Positions 7,053 through 15,572 of a stretch of DNA of 53,363 nt are shown piece after piece. The notes below the pieces were generated by a model, which worked only from the letters and a program-made list of their open reading frames with translations, was not told the origin of the DNA and did not search any database. Numbering within the stretch: the stretch's first letter is position 1; the number at the start of each line of letters is the position of its first letter. Source of the stretch: UBA12088 sp964568345 (GTDB lineage: Bacteria; Patescibacteriota; Minisyncoccia; Phycocordibacterales; UBA12088); the NCBI GenBank assembly GCA_964568345.1, contig CAZMPG010000001.1, forward strand, positions 1 through 53,363, in the 5' to 3' direction. Position numbers and translations under genes: made by a program.

Positions 7053-7766
7053 TCATATCCCAAGTATCCACCGCTCGAGCCCGACGTCGAGGTCGAGGGT
7101 GCCGCGATGCGCATCGTGGTAGAGCGCGATGAGAGCTCGAGCGTAGGAAACAAGCTCGTCACGGGTAAATACCCGTGCCTGCCGGCGGAACTTCCCGTAC
7201 GTAAAATCCTTCATCCCTGCGTCTGTCGCGCAGGGCGCGTGCTGCGCGGCGAGGAGGCTCCGCAGCGCCCAATGGAGCGTGCCACAGAGGTTCTCTGGCT
7301 CCACCCCAGCACGACGCGCAGCGCGGTACGCAACCCAGAGCCCACGCCGGTCGCGTACGGCGAGCGCATCGGCAAGCGCGAATACATTGAAATCCTGCGG
7401 CTTCCGCCCGCCACCGCCACACTCCTCGATGGTCGTCGCATGGCGCTCGAGCTCGCGCTTTTCAGCAACAAGCACCTTCCCCTCAGTGAGCACAAACAGG
7501 TGGTCTGATGCGGCAAACCGCTCGAGGCGCGCAAGGGTGAGGTCGCGGCTCGCCGCATCGGCAAACGGCTCCCTGATGACAACGACGTGCCGCTCGACGA
7601 AGAGCCCTCGCGCCTCGACGAGCTCGTCGAGTGCCCCCGCACTATCGAGGGGACCCTCGAAGGTAAATAGCTGTGCGCCTGGGTGCTTCTCGCGCAACTC
7701 GGCGACAAGCCTATGCGCCCGGTCAGCAACAGTACGCGTATCGGCGCCATGGAAGACGTAGAGCAT
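7053..7766 (-). CDS. holA: DNA polymerase III delta subunit, compact (HolA)
   Basis: The delta subunit opens the sliding clamp within the clamp loader. The 237-residue protein shows the start of the family fold (MLYVFHGADT, then a hydrophobic core with FVERHVVVIREPF near residue 60) and the C-terminal part NLCGTLHWALRSLL (about 160-173), typical of HolA. It is about 100 residues shorter than E. coli HolA, as is common in reduced bacteria. The start is placed by the TAG-T-ATG junction with polA (polA stop 7768-7770, holA ATG 7766-7764). It is the last gene of tsaE-polA-holA. Its partner beta clamp, DnaN, is at 18653. Confidence 0.85.
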   Translation of the reverse strand: MLYVFHGADTRTVADRAHRLVAELREKHPGAQLFTFEGPLDSAGALDELVEARGLFVERHVVVIREPFADAASRDLTLARLERFAASDHLFVLTEGKVLVAEKRELERHATTIEECGGGGRKPQDFNVFALADALAVRDRRGLWVAYRAARRAGVEPENLCGTLHWALRSLLAAQHAPCATDAGMKDFTYGKFRRQARVFTRDELVSYARALIALYHDAHRGTLDLDVGLERWILGI

Positions 7767-7767
7767 A

Positions 7768-10116
7768 CTACACCCTCGTAAGCTCTCCCCAATTCTTCCC
7801 GACCGACACCTCTACCGGCAGCGGGACGCCCCGAGTATCTGAAAGTGACAAAACGCCCTGCATGGTCTCACGCACCAATGCAAGCACGCGATTCACACAG
7901 GCATCACGTACCTCGAACATGAGCTCGTCATGTATTTGGCAGGTGAGGAACGCATCACCCAAAAGGCCCCCGTCTTTGAAACCCTGCTCGATGCGCACCA
8001 TTGCTATCTTGATGATGTCCGCCTGCGTTCCCTGGATAGGCGCATTGAGAGCCATCCGCTCTGCGGCCGCTTGCACGTAGGGTAGAGGTGAGCGGATGCC
8101 GGGGAACGACCGCCGCCGCCCGAACCACGTCTCGGTGTACCCGCGACTGTGTACCTCTGCCTTCACCGCTTCGACATACCGTGCGATGCCAGAAAAGCGC
8201 TTGAAGTACTCGACGAGGTATGCCTGTGCCTCCGCCCTGCTCGCGCCGATAGCCTCCGCGAGTGCATGCGCCCCCATGCCGTAGAGGATACCGAAATTGA
8301 TAACCTTCGCACGACGGCGCATCTCTTTATCCACCACGTCTACCGGCACACCGAAAACCTGTGCCGCGACCGCGGTGTGAATGTCCTCACCCGCAGCAAA
8401 GCTTGCGATGAGCTGCTCGTCGCCGGAGAGGAATGCCGCGACCCGGAGCTCTATCTGGCTGTAGTCTGCCGCGAGGAGCGAAAAGCCCTCCGGCGCAACG
8501 ATCGCCCTGCGAATGGCTGCGCCCCGCGTCGTCTTGATGGGGATGTTCTGCATATTGGGGCTCTGGCTCGACATGCGACCGGTCGTGGTACCGGTCTGCG
8601 AGAAGTGCGCATGGAGCCTGCCTTCCGCATCGGCGAGCTTCGGGAGCGTGTCAATGTACGTCGAGAGGAGCTTCTGGAGCTCGCGGTACTCGAGGATGTC
8701 GCCCACGATGGGGTTCCCCGCGGCATACCTGCGAAGCTCGTCCTCCCGGGTCGAGCGCTGCCCGGTCGCGGTCCGCTTCCCCTTCCCCGCGCCGATGCCG
8801 AGGCGATCGAAGAGCACCTCCCCAAGCTGCCGCGGCGAGTTGAGGTTGAACGGCCCGCCGCAAGTGGCGTAGATACGTCCCTCAATCTCCGCGAGGTCCG
8901 CGTGGTAGCGCTTCGAGAGCTGCGCGAGGTACCCACCGTCAAGGAGCATCCCCCGCGCCTCCATTGCTGCCACGACCGGCATGAGCGGGAGCTCGATATC
9001 CTCATACACTCGCATGAGCCCACGCTCCCTAAGCTCCCTGAATACCGTGGCACGTGCCTCCCCAAACGTCGGTACGCCCGCATACTCGAGGAGAGTTTCT
9101 CGCGTCGGGTTCGTCATGTCGCTGTCAACCACCCAGAGCGCGAGGAGTGCACGAGCGAGCTCCTCCGGAGGCTCCGCAGCCTCAGCAACCGACTGCACAC
9201 TCGCTCGCGCGCCACCCACACAGTTCCGCAGGCGCGGCAGGAGGCTCCGAAAGCCGAGCTCCTCGAAGAGCGCACCTGCGCGCGCACCGTCAATCCGCTC
9301 GCGCCATGGCCCGGCGTGGGTAGGGGCATGCACCGGTGCGTCGGTCCGTATGGTCGCAAGCTCCTTGCTGAAGCGCGCCTCATCCTCCCCCTCGGTAAGG
9401 AGGGAGACGATGCGGGGGCGCAGCTTCTTCTCGGCAACCAGCGCAGGATCGCGAAGTGCCTCGTAGATAGCATCGAGCGAACCGAATGCGGTAATGAGCT
9501 CGGTTGCAATCTTTTCCCCAATACCCCGCACCCCGGGTATGTTGTCGCTCGGATCCCCCCGCAGCCCCTTGAAGTCGGCGACGCGCTCGGGGCCGAAGCC
9601 GTACCGGGCACGGACCGCAGCATCGTCGTAGATCACCGTGTCGTTCATCCCTTTCCGGAGCGTGTACACGACGACCCTGGTTCCCTCGACGAGCTGGAGC
9701 GTGTCCATGTCGCCCGAAGCGATGGTGACGCGGTCGCCTGCTTGGGAGAAGGTTCGCGCGAGCGTGCCAAGGATGTCGTCTGCTTCAAAGCCCGGGGCCT
9801 CAAGGAGCGGCACCGCGAGCGCGGCGAGGATATCGCGCGAACGCTCTATCTGGGCAATGAGCTCTTCGTCGATCTTCTGCCGCGTCCCCTTGTACTCTGC
9901 AAACGCTTCGTGTCGGTGGGTCGGCTCTGGCAGGTCGTACGCTGCAATGATGTCGTCCGGCGCGAGCTCGTCGGCGATCTTGAGGATGAAAGCAGCGAGC
10001 CCGTAGAGAGCCCCGGTCGGCTCGCCCGCGGGCGAAGTAAAGCCGGGGAGCGCGTGGTACGCACGATGGAGGATCGCGTGGGTATCGAGGAGTACGATGT
10101 GCCGTTCTCCGCTCAT
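7768..10116 (-). CDS. polA: DNA polymerase I
   Basis: The 782-residue product has an N-terminal 5'-3' exonuclease domain (about 1-290, IVLLDTHAILHRAYHALPGF-type start, GDMDTLQLV, GLRGDPSDNIPGVRGIGEK helix-hairpin-helix) and a C-terminal family A polymerase domain. Motif A is LLAADYSQIELRVAAF, motif B RRRAKVINFGILYGM, motif C CQIHDELMFEV, with the thumb motif GTTTGRMSSQSPNMQNIP. Only about 80 residues separate the two domains, so the 3'-5' proofreading domain is essentially missing. The ATG at 10116 overlaps the tsaE stop (ATGA); a longer ORF start at 10218 lies inside tsaE and is unlikely. It acts in Okazaki fragment maturation and repair. Confidence 0.96.
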   Translation of the reverse strand: MSGERHIVLLDTHAILHRAYHALPGFTSPAGEPTGALYGLAAFILKIADELAPDDIIAAYDLPEPTHRHEAFAEYKGTRQKIDEELIAQIERSRDILAALAVPLLEAPGFEADDILGTLARTFSQAGDRVTIASGDMDTLQLVEGTRVVVYTLRKGMNDTVIYDDAAVRARYGFGPERVADFKGLRGDPSDNIPGVRGIGEKIATELITAFGSLDAIYEALRDPALVAEKKLRPRIVSLLTEGEDEARFSKELATIRTDAPVHAPTHAGPWRERIDGARAGALFEELGFRSLLPRLRNCVGGARASVQSVAEAAEPPEELARALLALWVVDSDMTNPTRETLLEYAGVPTFGEARATVFRELRERGLMRVYEDIELPLMPVVAAMEARGMLLDGGYLAQLSKRYHADLAEIEGRIYATCGGPFNLNSPRQLGEVLFDRLGIGAGKGKRTATGQRSTREDELRRYAAGNPIVGDILEYRELQKLLSTYIDTLPKLADAEGRLHAHFSQTGTTTGRMSSQSPNMQNIPIKTTRGAAIRRAIVAPEGFSLLAADYSQIELRVAAFLSGDEQLIASFAAGEDIHTAVAAQVFGVPVDVVDKEMRRRAKVINFGILYGMGAHALAEAIGASRAEAQAYLVEYFKRFSGIARYVEAVKAEVHSRGYTETWFGRRRSFPGIRSPLPYVQAAAERMALNAPIQGTQADIIKIAMVRIEQGFKDGGLLGDAFLTCQIHDELMFEVRDACVNRVLALVRETMQGVLSLSDTRGVPLPVEVSVGKNWGELTRV

Positions 10117-10571
10117 ACGCCACGCTCTACCGTAATCGCACGCGCAGTCTCCCCGATATGGGTAAACGACACCCACACCGCCCGCTCCGGTACCCCGAGC
10201 CCCACCTGCTCCGGCCATTCGATGAGGACGAGGTTCCCCGGGTTAGTTGCAAGCTCGTTCCAGCCTATGGTGCGGAGCTCCTCCTCCCCCGCGAGGCGGT
10301 ACGCGTCAATGTGAACGAGACGCTTCCACGTCCCTCCCTCCGGCAGCTCATAGATCTTCTCGACGACAAACGTCGGGCTCGTCACCACCTCCTCGACGCC
10401 GAGCGCACGCGCCGCGCCCTTCGCGAACACCGTTTTCCCCGCGCCGAGCTCACCCTGGAGCGCTACGATGGTGCTCGTACCGCTCCCCGCAGCCTCGTGG
10501 GCGAGCTCCGCTACGAGGCGGGCTGCGAGCGCTTCTGTCTCCTCGGGGCCCCTGGTCGTCACCTGTTCCAT
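10113..10571 (-). CDS. tsaE: tRNA t6A modification ATPase TsaE
   Basis: TsaE supports threonylcarbamoyl-adenosine (t6A37) formation on ANN-decoding tRNAs together with TsaB and TsaD. The 152-residue product shows Walker A LQGELGAGKTVFAKG (about residues 39-53), the TSPTFVVEKIYE segment (about 64-75), HIDAYRL (about 87-93) and LIEWPEQV (about 115-122), all TsaE hallmarks. The ATG at 10571 sits exactly 6 bases after a TATACT -10 box, so it is first in the operon tsaE-polA-holA and probably leaderless. Its stop overlaps the polA start by ATGA. Confidence 0.95.
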   Translation of the reverse strand: MEQVTTRGPEETEALAARLVAELAHEAAGSGTSTIVALQGELGAGKTVFAKGAARALGVEEVVTSPTFVVEKIYELPEGGTWKRLVHIDAYRLAGEEELRTIGWNELATNPGNLVLIEWPEQVGLGVPERAVWVSFTHIGETARAITVERGV

Positions 10572-10577
10572 GCTGCC

Positions 10578-10583
10578 AGTATA
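10578..10583 (-). promoter_or_regulatory. -10 box of the tsaE-polA-holA operon (leaderless)
   Basis: TATACT, then 6 bases, then the tsaE ATG. Transcription is expected to start at the initiation codon. Confidence 0.6.
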
Positions 10584-10731
10584 CGGTGGTTAGGAGGGAA
10601 AAGCGAAATGGCGGTCGCCCTCACGCTACCGAGACACATGAGTGCGGTGTATCACCCCACAAAACCCCCAAGAATGGATGGGGCCGTGCGCAAGAAAGCT
10701 GTGGCTCGTGTTGGCTGGTCCGCAAGCGACC

Positions 10732-10740
10732 TGCTACAAT
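10732..10740 (+). promoter_or_regulatory. Extended -10 box of the PilB/GspE gene (leaderless)
   Basis: TGCTACAAT forms an extended -10; the ATG at 10747 follows after 6 bases (10741-10746). Confidence 0.55.
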
Positions 10741-10746
10741 AGGCCC

Positions 10747-12405
10747 ATGCCCATTGCATTCGATGAACAGTCCCGCACGAAGCTCGAGGCCATCCGCAAA
10801 CGCGAGGAGGAGGAACTCGTCTCGGTACTCTCGAAGAAGTACGGCATTGGGTATGTGAACCTTGCGGTGACCGCCATCAACACCGACGCGCTCCGTCTCA
10901 TCCCCGAAGAGACCGCGCGGCAAGCGGAAATGGTCGCGTTCCAGCAGGTCTCCCACACGATTACCGTTGGTGTCCGCACACTAAACAATCCCCGTACCCA
11001 GACCGTCATCGCCGAGCTCGAGAACCGTGGCTACAAGGTGGTGCCGGTTATGGTCTCCACCGCATCGCTCGAGAGTGCATGGGGAAGGTACAAGGACATA
11101 TCCTTTGCGGTCGAGACCGAGGCTGGGGTCCTCGACGTCTCGAACGACGTCATCCGCACCCTCGTCGAGAAGCTCACCTCCGTGCAGGCAACCCATGCCG
11201 CCGTCAGCGAGGTGCTCGACATGAAGAAGATATTCCGCATCACGCGCACGCTCGAGGTCACCATCGCCGGCGCACTCGCGAACAAAGCCTCCGACATCCA
11301 CATCGAGCCCGAGGAGCAGCTCGTGCGGATCCGCTTTCGGATTGACGGCGTGCTCGTCGAGATTGTCTCTATTGACCCAGAAACGTACCGCGCGGTACTC
11401 ACGCGAGTGAAGCTCCTTTCGGGCCTCAAGATCAACGTCCACGACGCACAGGATGGGCGCTTCAGTGTCCGCATTGACACCCGCGAGATCGAGATCCGCA
11501 CCTCGGTCCTACCGGGCAACTATGGGGAATCTGTCGTGCTCCGACTCCTCGACCCCTCCTCTATCCGCATCACCCTCGACAAGCTCGGCATGCGTGCGGG
11601 GCTCCGGACGCTCATTGAGCGGGAGATCGCGCGCCCGAACGGCATGATCCTCAACACCGGGCCAACGGGGTCGGGCAAGACGACGACGCTCTACGCATTC
11701 CTCACGAAGCGGTTGAGCCCCGAGGTAAAGATCATCACCATCGAGGACCCCGTCGAGTACCACCTCGCGGGCATCGTACAGACCCAGGTGGACCATAAGG
11801 ACTACACCTTTGCCTCGGGCCTGCGGAGCACGCTGCGGCAGGACCCGGACATCATCATGGTCGGCGAGATCCGCGACGAAGAGGTCGCCTCGACCGCGGT
11901 CAACGCCGCACTCACCGGCCACCTCGTGTTCTCAACCCTCCACACGAACAACGCTGCGGGAGCATTTCCGCGCCTCATTGACCTCGGGGTAGACCCGAGC
12001 GTCATCGGCTCATCGGTCAATGTCGTCATGGCACAGCGCCTCGTGCGGAAGCTCGACCCCGAACACCGAAAGGAGGTCCCCATCGAGGGGGGTGACCGTG
12101 CACTCATCGAGCACATCCTCGGAGGCATCCGCGACCGATCGCTCGTACCGGAAAAGCTCGCCACCATGTGGGTTCCTGACACCGATGAGCCCGGCGCCGG
12201 GTACCACGGCCGCATCGGCGTCTACGAAGCTATCTGTGTGACCCGCGAAATAGAGGATGCGGTCCGCAAGAACCTCACCATACGCGAGATCGAGGATGTT
12301 GCGCGGTCGCAAGACTTTCTCTCGCTCCACGAAGACGCGATACTCCGGGTTCTCGAGGGGGTTACCTCGCTCGACGAGGTCCGCCGCGTCCTCGGGGAGC
12401 CGTGA
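10747..12405 (+). CDS. Type IV pilus/type II secretion assembly ATPase (PilB/GspE family)
   Basis: This cytoplasmic hexameric ATPase powers extension of type IV pili or a type II pseudopilus. The 552-residue product has an N-terminal MshE-like domain (about 1-130), then the GspE core: SDIHIEPEEQLVRIRFRIDG (about 183-202), Walker A TGPTGSGKTTTLYAF (about 302-316), the Asp box IITIEDPVEY (about 329-338), Walker B DPDIIMVGEIRDEE (about 365-378) and the His box TGHLVFSTLHTNNA (about 390-403). The four-cysteine zinc motif common in PilB is absent; the insert at that place lacks cysteine. No pilin, PilC or PilM gene adjoins it here. The start is set by the -10 box 6 bases upstream. Confidence 0.93.
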   Translation: MPIAFDEQSRTKLEAIRKREEEELVSVLSKKYGIGYVNLAVTAINTDALRLIPEETARQAEMVAFQQVSHTITVGVRTLNNPRTQTVIAELENRGYKVVPVMVSTASLESAWGRYKDISFAVETEAGVLDVSNDVIRTLVEKLTSVQATHAAVSEVLDMKKIFRITRTLEVTIAGALANKASDIHIEPEEQLVRIRFRIDGVLVEIVSIDPETYRAVLTRVKLLSGLKINVHDAQDGRFSVRIDTREIEIRTSVLPGNYGESVVLRLLDPSSIRITLDKLGMRAGLRTLIEREIARPNGMILNTGPTGSGKTTTLYAFLTKRLSPEVKIITIEDPVEYHLAGIVQTQVDHKDYTFASGLRSTLRQDPDIIMVGEIRDEEVASTAVNAALTGHLVFSTLHTNNAAGAFPRLIDLGVDPSVIGSSVNVVMAQRLVRKLDPEHRKEVPIEGGDRALIEHILGGIRDRSLVPEKLATMWVPDTDEPGAGYHGRIGVYEAICVTREIEDAVRKNLTIREIEDVARSQDFLSLHEDAILRVLEGVTSLDEVRRVLGEP

Positions 12406-12436
12406 CCTGTTCGTTCACACACGGAAAGGGGAGGTG

Positions 12437-12638
12437 GGGTGGTGAACCCCCGACATGACACATACAGGAAGGATCCTGATGCGGGTACCTGGCTAAGGAG
12501 TGCCCCAGCATCCCCCACATTCTACGCTCGAGCGCAGCTTCCCCGCTCAAGCAGAGAATGTGGGGGACCCAGGACATCCTCGCGGGGCACCCGTCACCGC
12601 GCAAGCGCGGTTCTGTCATGTCCGGGGTTCAACGACCC
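12437..12638. repeat. 202-base imperfect palindrome able to form a four-way junction
   Basis: It occupies most of the 287-base gap before ruvB. Outer arms 12437-12460 and 12614-12638 pair over about 22 positions (CATGACA with TGTCATG, GAACCCC with GGGGTTC). Inside are three hairpins: CAGGA/TCCTG (12465-12478); a long central arm with 7 bp (12500-12506 with 12584-12590) and a perfect 13-bp stem (12511-12523 with 12555-12567); and ACCGCG/CGCGGT (12596-12611). No ORF is credible. It may be a MITE or a structured RNA; only one copy is in the window. Confidence 0.6.
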
Positions 12639-12692
12639 ACGCATGGGAAGAACGACGTTCCGTACAGACAAGATTAGCATAAACACACACCT

Positions 12693-13700
12693 ATGTCAAC
12701 AGACCCCAGTTCCCGGGAATCTGACCTCTGGCTCGACCGCACCCTCCGCCCGAGCGGGTGGAGCGAGTACATTGGCCAGGAGGGGGTGAAGGAGAACCTC
12801 CGCATCCTCCTTGGCGCAGCACACGAACGCGGCCACGCCCCCGAGCACGTACTCCTCTACGGCCCTCCCGGGCTCGGGAAGACGACGCTCGCGCACCTCG
12901 TCGCCCACGAGCTCGGGGTTGCCATGAAGGTGACCTCGGGCCCCGCCATTGAGCGGGTGGGCGACCTCGCCGCCATTCTCACGAACCTCGGAAAGCGCGA
13001 CATCCTCTTTATTGACGAGATCCACCGCCTCAACAAGACCGTCGAGGAAGTGCTCTACCCCGCGCTCGAAGCGGGGGTGCTCGATATCATTATCGGGAAG
13101 GGGCCGTCGGCGCGCACCATCCAGCTCGAGCTCCCACCCTTTACCCTCATCGGCGCCACGACGCGCATCGCGCTCCTCTCCGCCCCCCTGCGCTCCCGCT
13201 TCTCCGGCGGCGTCTTCCGGCTCGAGTTCTACACAGTGGGGGAGATAACCCGCATCATCGAGCGGTCGGCTGGCATCCTCGAGGTTGCGCTCGACCCCAA
13301 CGTCGCCCGCTCCATCGCGGAGCGGAGCCGCTGCACCCCCCGCACCGCAAACTACCTCCTCAAGCGCTGCCGCGACTACGCGCAGGTCCATAAAGAGGCG
13401 CTCACGGCAGACATTGCCCGCGCAGCGCTCGAGGCCTTGGGCTTCGACACGCTCGGCCTCCAGTACGCCGACCGCATGCTCCTCACCACCATGGCAGACA
13501 AGTTTGCCGGCGGCCCGGTCGGCCTCGCGACGCTCGCCGCAGCGACCGCGGAGGAGGAGGCGACTATCGAGGAGGTGTACGAGCCATTTCTCCTCCGCTC
13601 CGGCCTCATCGAGCGCACACCCCGTGGGCGCGTGGTGACCGCGCTCGGGTACGCGCACCTCGGCCGCCAGGCTCCACCGACGACCCCGACGCTGCTCTAG
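12693..13700 (+). CDS. ruvB: Holliday junction ATP-dependent DNA helicase RuvB
   Basis: RuvB is the hexameric AAA+ motor that drives branch migration on RuvA-bound junctions. The 335-residue product contains the family start LRPSGWSEYIGQEGVKENL (about 18-36), Walker A YGPPGLGKTTLA (about 55-66), Walker B ILFIDEIHRL (about 103-112), sensor 1 IGATTR (about 152-157), the arginine-finger region APLRSRF (about 163-169) and the C-terminal winged helix with EPFLLRSGLIERTPRGR. It starts with the ATG at 12693, immediately after the palindromic element. It is separated from ruvA and ruvC, which is unusual compared with the ruvCAB order, and converges with the pilin genes ending at 13703. Confidence 0.97.
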   Translation: MSTDPSSRESDLWLDRTLRPSGWSEYIGQEGVKENLRILLGAAHERGHAPEHVLLYGPPGLGKTTLAHLVAHELGVAMKVTSGPAIERVGDLAAILTNLGKRDILFIDEIHRLNKTVEEVLYPALEAGVLDIIIGKGPSARTIQLELPPFTLIGATTRIALLSAPLRSRFSGGVFRLEFYTVGEITRIIERSAGILEVALDPNVARSIAERSRCTPRTANYLLKRCRDYAQVHKEALTADIARAALEALGFDTLGLQYADRMLLTTMADKFAGGPVGLATLAAATAEEEATIEEVYEPFLLRSGLIERTPRGRVVTALGYAHLGRQAPPTTPTLL

Positions 13701-13702
13701 AA

Positions 13703-14059
13703 CTACCTGAGAGGCGCGGGGGGCTTGAGCGACCCAATATCACCGTCTACCTTGAAAGTGTCCTGGAGCATCTTCACGAAGCCCCACACCGACACGAAGA
13801 CGAAGAGCGCAATAAGGCTCCAGAGCACCCCTCCCTTCGCATCGCTCTGCGTACCCTCCTTCCCGGCGCGCATGAACTTGATGACGTTCCAGATGAATGC
13901 GATGAGCGCAATGCCGGCGAGAAGCGGTGCGACCTGCCCGAGGAGCGCCACCACTTGCGCGAGTCCGCCCGACACGTAGGTAAAGCTCTGCGCGTGGAGC
14001 GCCGAGAAGGGGGTAAGTGCTGCAAGCAGCGCAAGAATGGTTCTCCAGAATTGCGGCAT
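13703..14059 (-). CDS. VirB2/TrbC-like pilin (paralog 1)
   Basis: A 118-residue protein starting MPQFWRTILALLAAL at 14059, with a signal peptide ending near SALHAQS, then two transmembrane segments (about 33-58, ALLGQVAPLLAGIALIAFIW, and about 80-98, LWSLIALFVFVSVWGFV) joined by a short basic loop. This size and layout fit T4SS pilins of the VirB2/TrbC type in CPR genomes. The downstream neighbour is its paralog: both share a W.LIALFV.VSVWGFV-type second segment and a following short Gln/Asp stretch. It lies 4 bases downstream of paralog 1's upstream gene and shares its promoter. Confidence 0.65.
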   Translation of the reverse strand: MPQFWRTILALLAALTPFSALHAQSFTYVSGGLAQVVALLGQVAPLLAGIALIAFIWNVIKFMRAGKEGTQSDAKGGVLWSLIALFVFVSVWGFVKMLQDTFKVDGDIGSLKPPAPLR

Positions 14060-14063
14060 GGGT

Positions 14064-14387
14064 TTAGAGGTGCACCCGCTTGAGGGTTTTCGTCGGCGAT
14101 ACGTCGAACATGCCTTGCATGAGCTGCACAAAGCCCCACACCGACACGACGACAAAGAGCCCGACGATGCCCCAGAGCATCTGCTGCCGCCCAAGCACCC
14201 GACGCTCCTTGCTGTCGGCATGGGAGATGAATTGCACCATACCCCACAGGAACACGATGAGCGCGAGCGCCGCGAATACGAGGACGAGCTGCTCAATGAC
14301 CGCGAGTGACTGGGTTGCGGCGGTATCGAGCCAGTTCGCCGATGCGGCGTACGGCACGAGGAGTGCGAGGGCTACCAGGTACTGCAT
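14064..14387 (-). CDS. VirB2/TrbC-like pilin (paralog 2)
   Basis: A 107-residue protein with a signal peptide (MQYLVALALLVPYAASA), a first membrane segment (about 30-54, VIEQLVLVFAALALIVFLWG), a basic loop (SKERRVLGRQQ) and a second segment (about 71-90, WGIVGLFVVVSVWGFVQLM). It is the first gene of a two-gene operon with the pilin ending at 13703. The two proteins are clearly paralogous. They lie about 13 kb from the rest of the T4SS-like locus (25.7-42 kb) but probably supply subunits to it. A TATACT box exactly 6 bases before the ATG fixes the start. Confidence 0.65.
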   Translation of the reverse strand: MQYLVALALLVPYAASANWLDTAATQSLAVIEQLVLVFAALALIVFLWGMVQFISHADSKERRVLGRQQMLWGIVGLFVVVSVWGFVQLMQGMFDVSPTKTLKRVHL

Positions 14388-14393
14388 ACGGTA

Positions 14394-14399
14394 AGTATA
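14394..14399 (-). promoter_or_regulatory. -10 box of the pilin pair (leaderless)
   Basis: TATACT then 6 bases then ATG at 14387. Confidence 0.55.
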
Positions 14400-14459
14400 C
14401 CACTCCCCTCATGGACGCAGCACGCGCCCTGCGCACCTTGCGTCACGCCGCCAGGCCGG

Positions 14460-14465
14460 TATGAT
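14460..14465 (+). promoter_or_regulatory. -10 box of yebC-ruvC (leaderless)
   Basis: TATGAT then 6 bases (ACCGGT) then ATG at 14472. The box lies within CCGGTATGATACCGG, a short perfect inverted repeat (CCGGTAT/ATACCGG) that could also bind a repressor. Confidence 0.55.
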
Positions 14466-14471
14466 ACCGGT

Positions 14472-15002
14472 ATGTCCGGACACTCGAAGTGGTCGCAGAT
14501 CAAGCACAAGAAGGCGCTCACCGACGCAAAGCGGAGCAAGGAGTTCGGGAAGATTGCTCGCCTCATCGCGATTGAGTCGAAGCGTGTCGGTGGCGATTCC
14601 TCTGCCCCGTCGCTCAAGGTGCTCATTGAAAAGGCAAAAGCGAGCAACATGCCAAAGGACAACATTGAGCGCGCCATTGCGAAGGGGCGCGGCGGCGACG
14701 TTGGGGAAGCAGAAACCATCCTGTACGAGCTCTACGGCCCAGGCGGCGTCGCACTCCTCGTCGAGACGGCGACCGACAACCGCAACCGCACAAACCAGGA
14801 GCTCAAGCACCTCGTCGGCAAGCTCGGGTACCAGATGGCTGAGCCGGGTTCGGCGAGCTGGGCCTTCCGGAAGGAGGGGCTTGAGTGGGCTCCCACGACG
14901 ACTATTCCCCTATCTGACGCCGACGCAGAGCTCCTCGCGACGCTCGTCGAAGCGCTCGAGGCACACGACGACGTCGAGGTGGTGTACGCAAACGCCGAGT
15001 AG
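14472..15002 (+). CDS. yebC: YebC/PmpR/TACO1-family protein, short form
   Basis: YebC-family proteins have been described as DNA-binding regulators and, more recently, as factors that relieve ribosome stalling. The 176-residue product starts with the signature MSGHSKWSQIKHKKALTDAK and continues with the characteristic block NMPKDNIERAIAKGRG (about 58-73) and YELYGPGGVALLVE (about 84-97). Typical members are about 240 residues; here the C-terminal domain is trimmed. It is followed 4 bases later by ruvC, a common association. The start is confirmed by the -10 box 6 bases upstream. Confidence 0.95.
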   Translation: MSGHSKWSQIKHKKALTDAKRSKEFGKIARLIAIESKRVGGDSSAPSLKVLIEKAKASNMPKDNIERAIAKGRGGDVGEAETILYELYGPGGVALLVETATDNRNRTNQELKHLVGKLGYQMAEPGSASWAFRKEGLEWAPTTTIPLSDADAELLATLVEALEAHDDVEVVYANAE

Positions 15003-15006
15003 CACT

Positions 15007-15483
15007 ATGGTCATCGTCGGCGTTGACCCTGGGTACGGCCGCTGTGGCTTCGCGGTTGTCGCACGCGCGACGCGCGGCGCTGAGACGCTCCTCCACTCTG
15101 AGTGTTTCGTGACCGACGCACACGATCCGTTCAGTACGCGGCTCCTCGCCCTCTCCGACGCATTCCGGGCCCTCCTCACCACACACACCCCCGACCTCGT
15201 CGCGCTCGAGAAGGTGTACTTCACCTCGAACCAGAAGACCGCGATGCGCGTTGCGGAGGTCCGCGGGGCGCTGTCGCTCATCGCCCACGAGCACCGCGTA
15301 CCGATAGCCGAGTACAACCCAAACGAGGTCAAGGTCGCCGTCGCAGGGAGCGGCCGCGCGAGCAAGAAACAGGTCATGGCGATGGTGCCGCGCCTCATCC
15401 GCATCACCAAGGACATCCGCCTCGACGATGAGTTCGACGCTATAGCGATCGCCCTCACCGCAAGCGCGGCGCGGCCAGCGTAG
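15007..15483 (+). CDS. ruvC: Holliday junction resolvase RuvC
   Basis: RuvC is the dimeric nuclease that cuts Holliday junctions after RuvAB branch migration. The 158-residue product begins MVIVGVDPGYGRCGFAVV, with the first catalytic Asp at residue 7. It continues with ALEKVYFTSNQKTAMRVAEV (catalytic Glu about 66) and DDEFDAIAIALT at the C-terminus, with the last acidic pair. It starts 4 bases after the yebC stop, so the two form one transcription unit. A short DnaA-box-like TTATCCACC lies just past the stop at 15488-15496. Confidence 0.95.
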   Translation: MVIVGVDPGYGRCGFAVVARATRGAETLLHSECFVTDAHDPFSTRLLALSDAFRALLTTHTPDLVALEKVYFTSNQKTAMRVAEVRGALSLIAHEHRVPIAEYNPNEVKVAVAGSGRASKKQVMAMVPRLIRITKDIRLDDEFDAIAIALTASAARPA

Positions 15484-15572
15484 GACTTATCCACCGAGGG
15501 AAGACTTGAAAAGTGTGCACGGTTTTGCTACTAATAGGGCGTTAGTTATAAGCAGTAATTTGTTTGTGCTGT

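Noticed and set aside
8149..10314. 721-codon open frame opposite polA
   Set aside because: It is the antisense of a clear polA gene; long antisense frames are expected at this GC content, and its translation is Arg/Leu/Val-rich without domains.
15488..15496. DnaA box TTATCCACC after ruvC
   Set aside because: One mismatch from consensus and isolated; expected by chance in a segment of this size.
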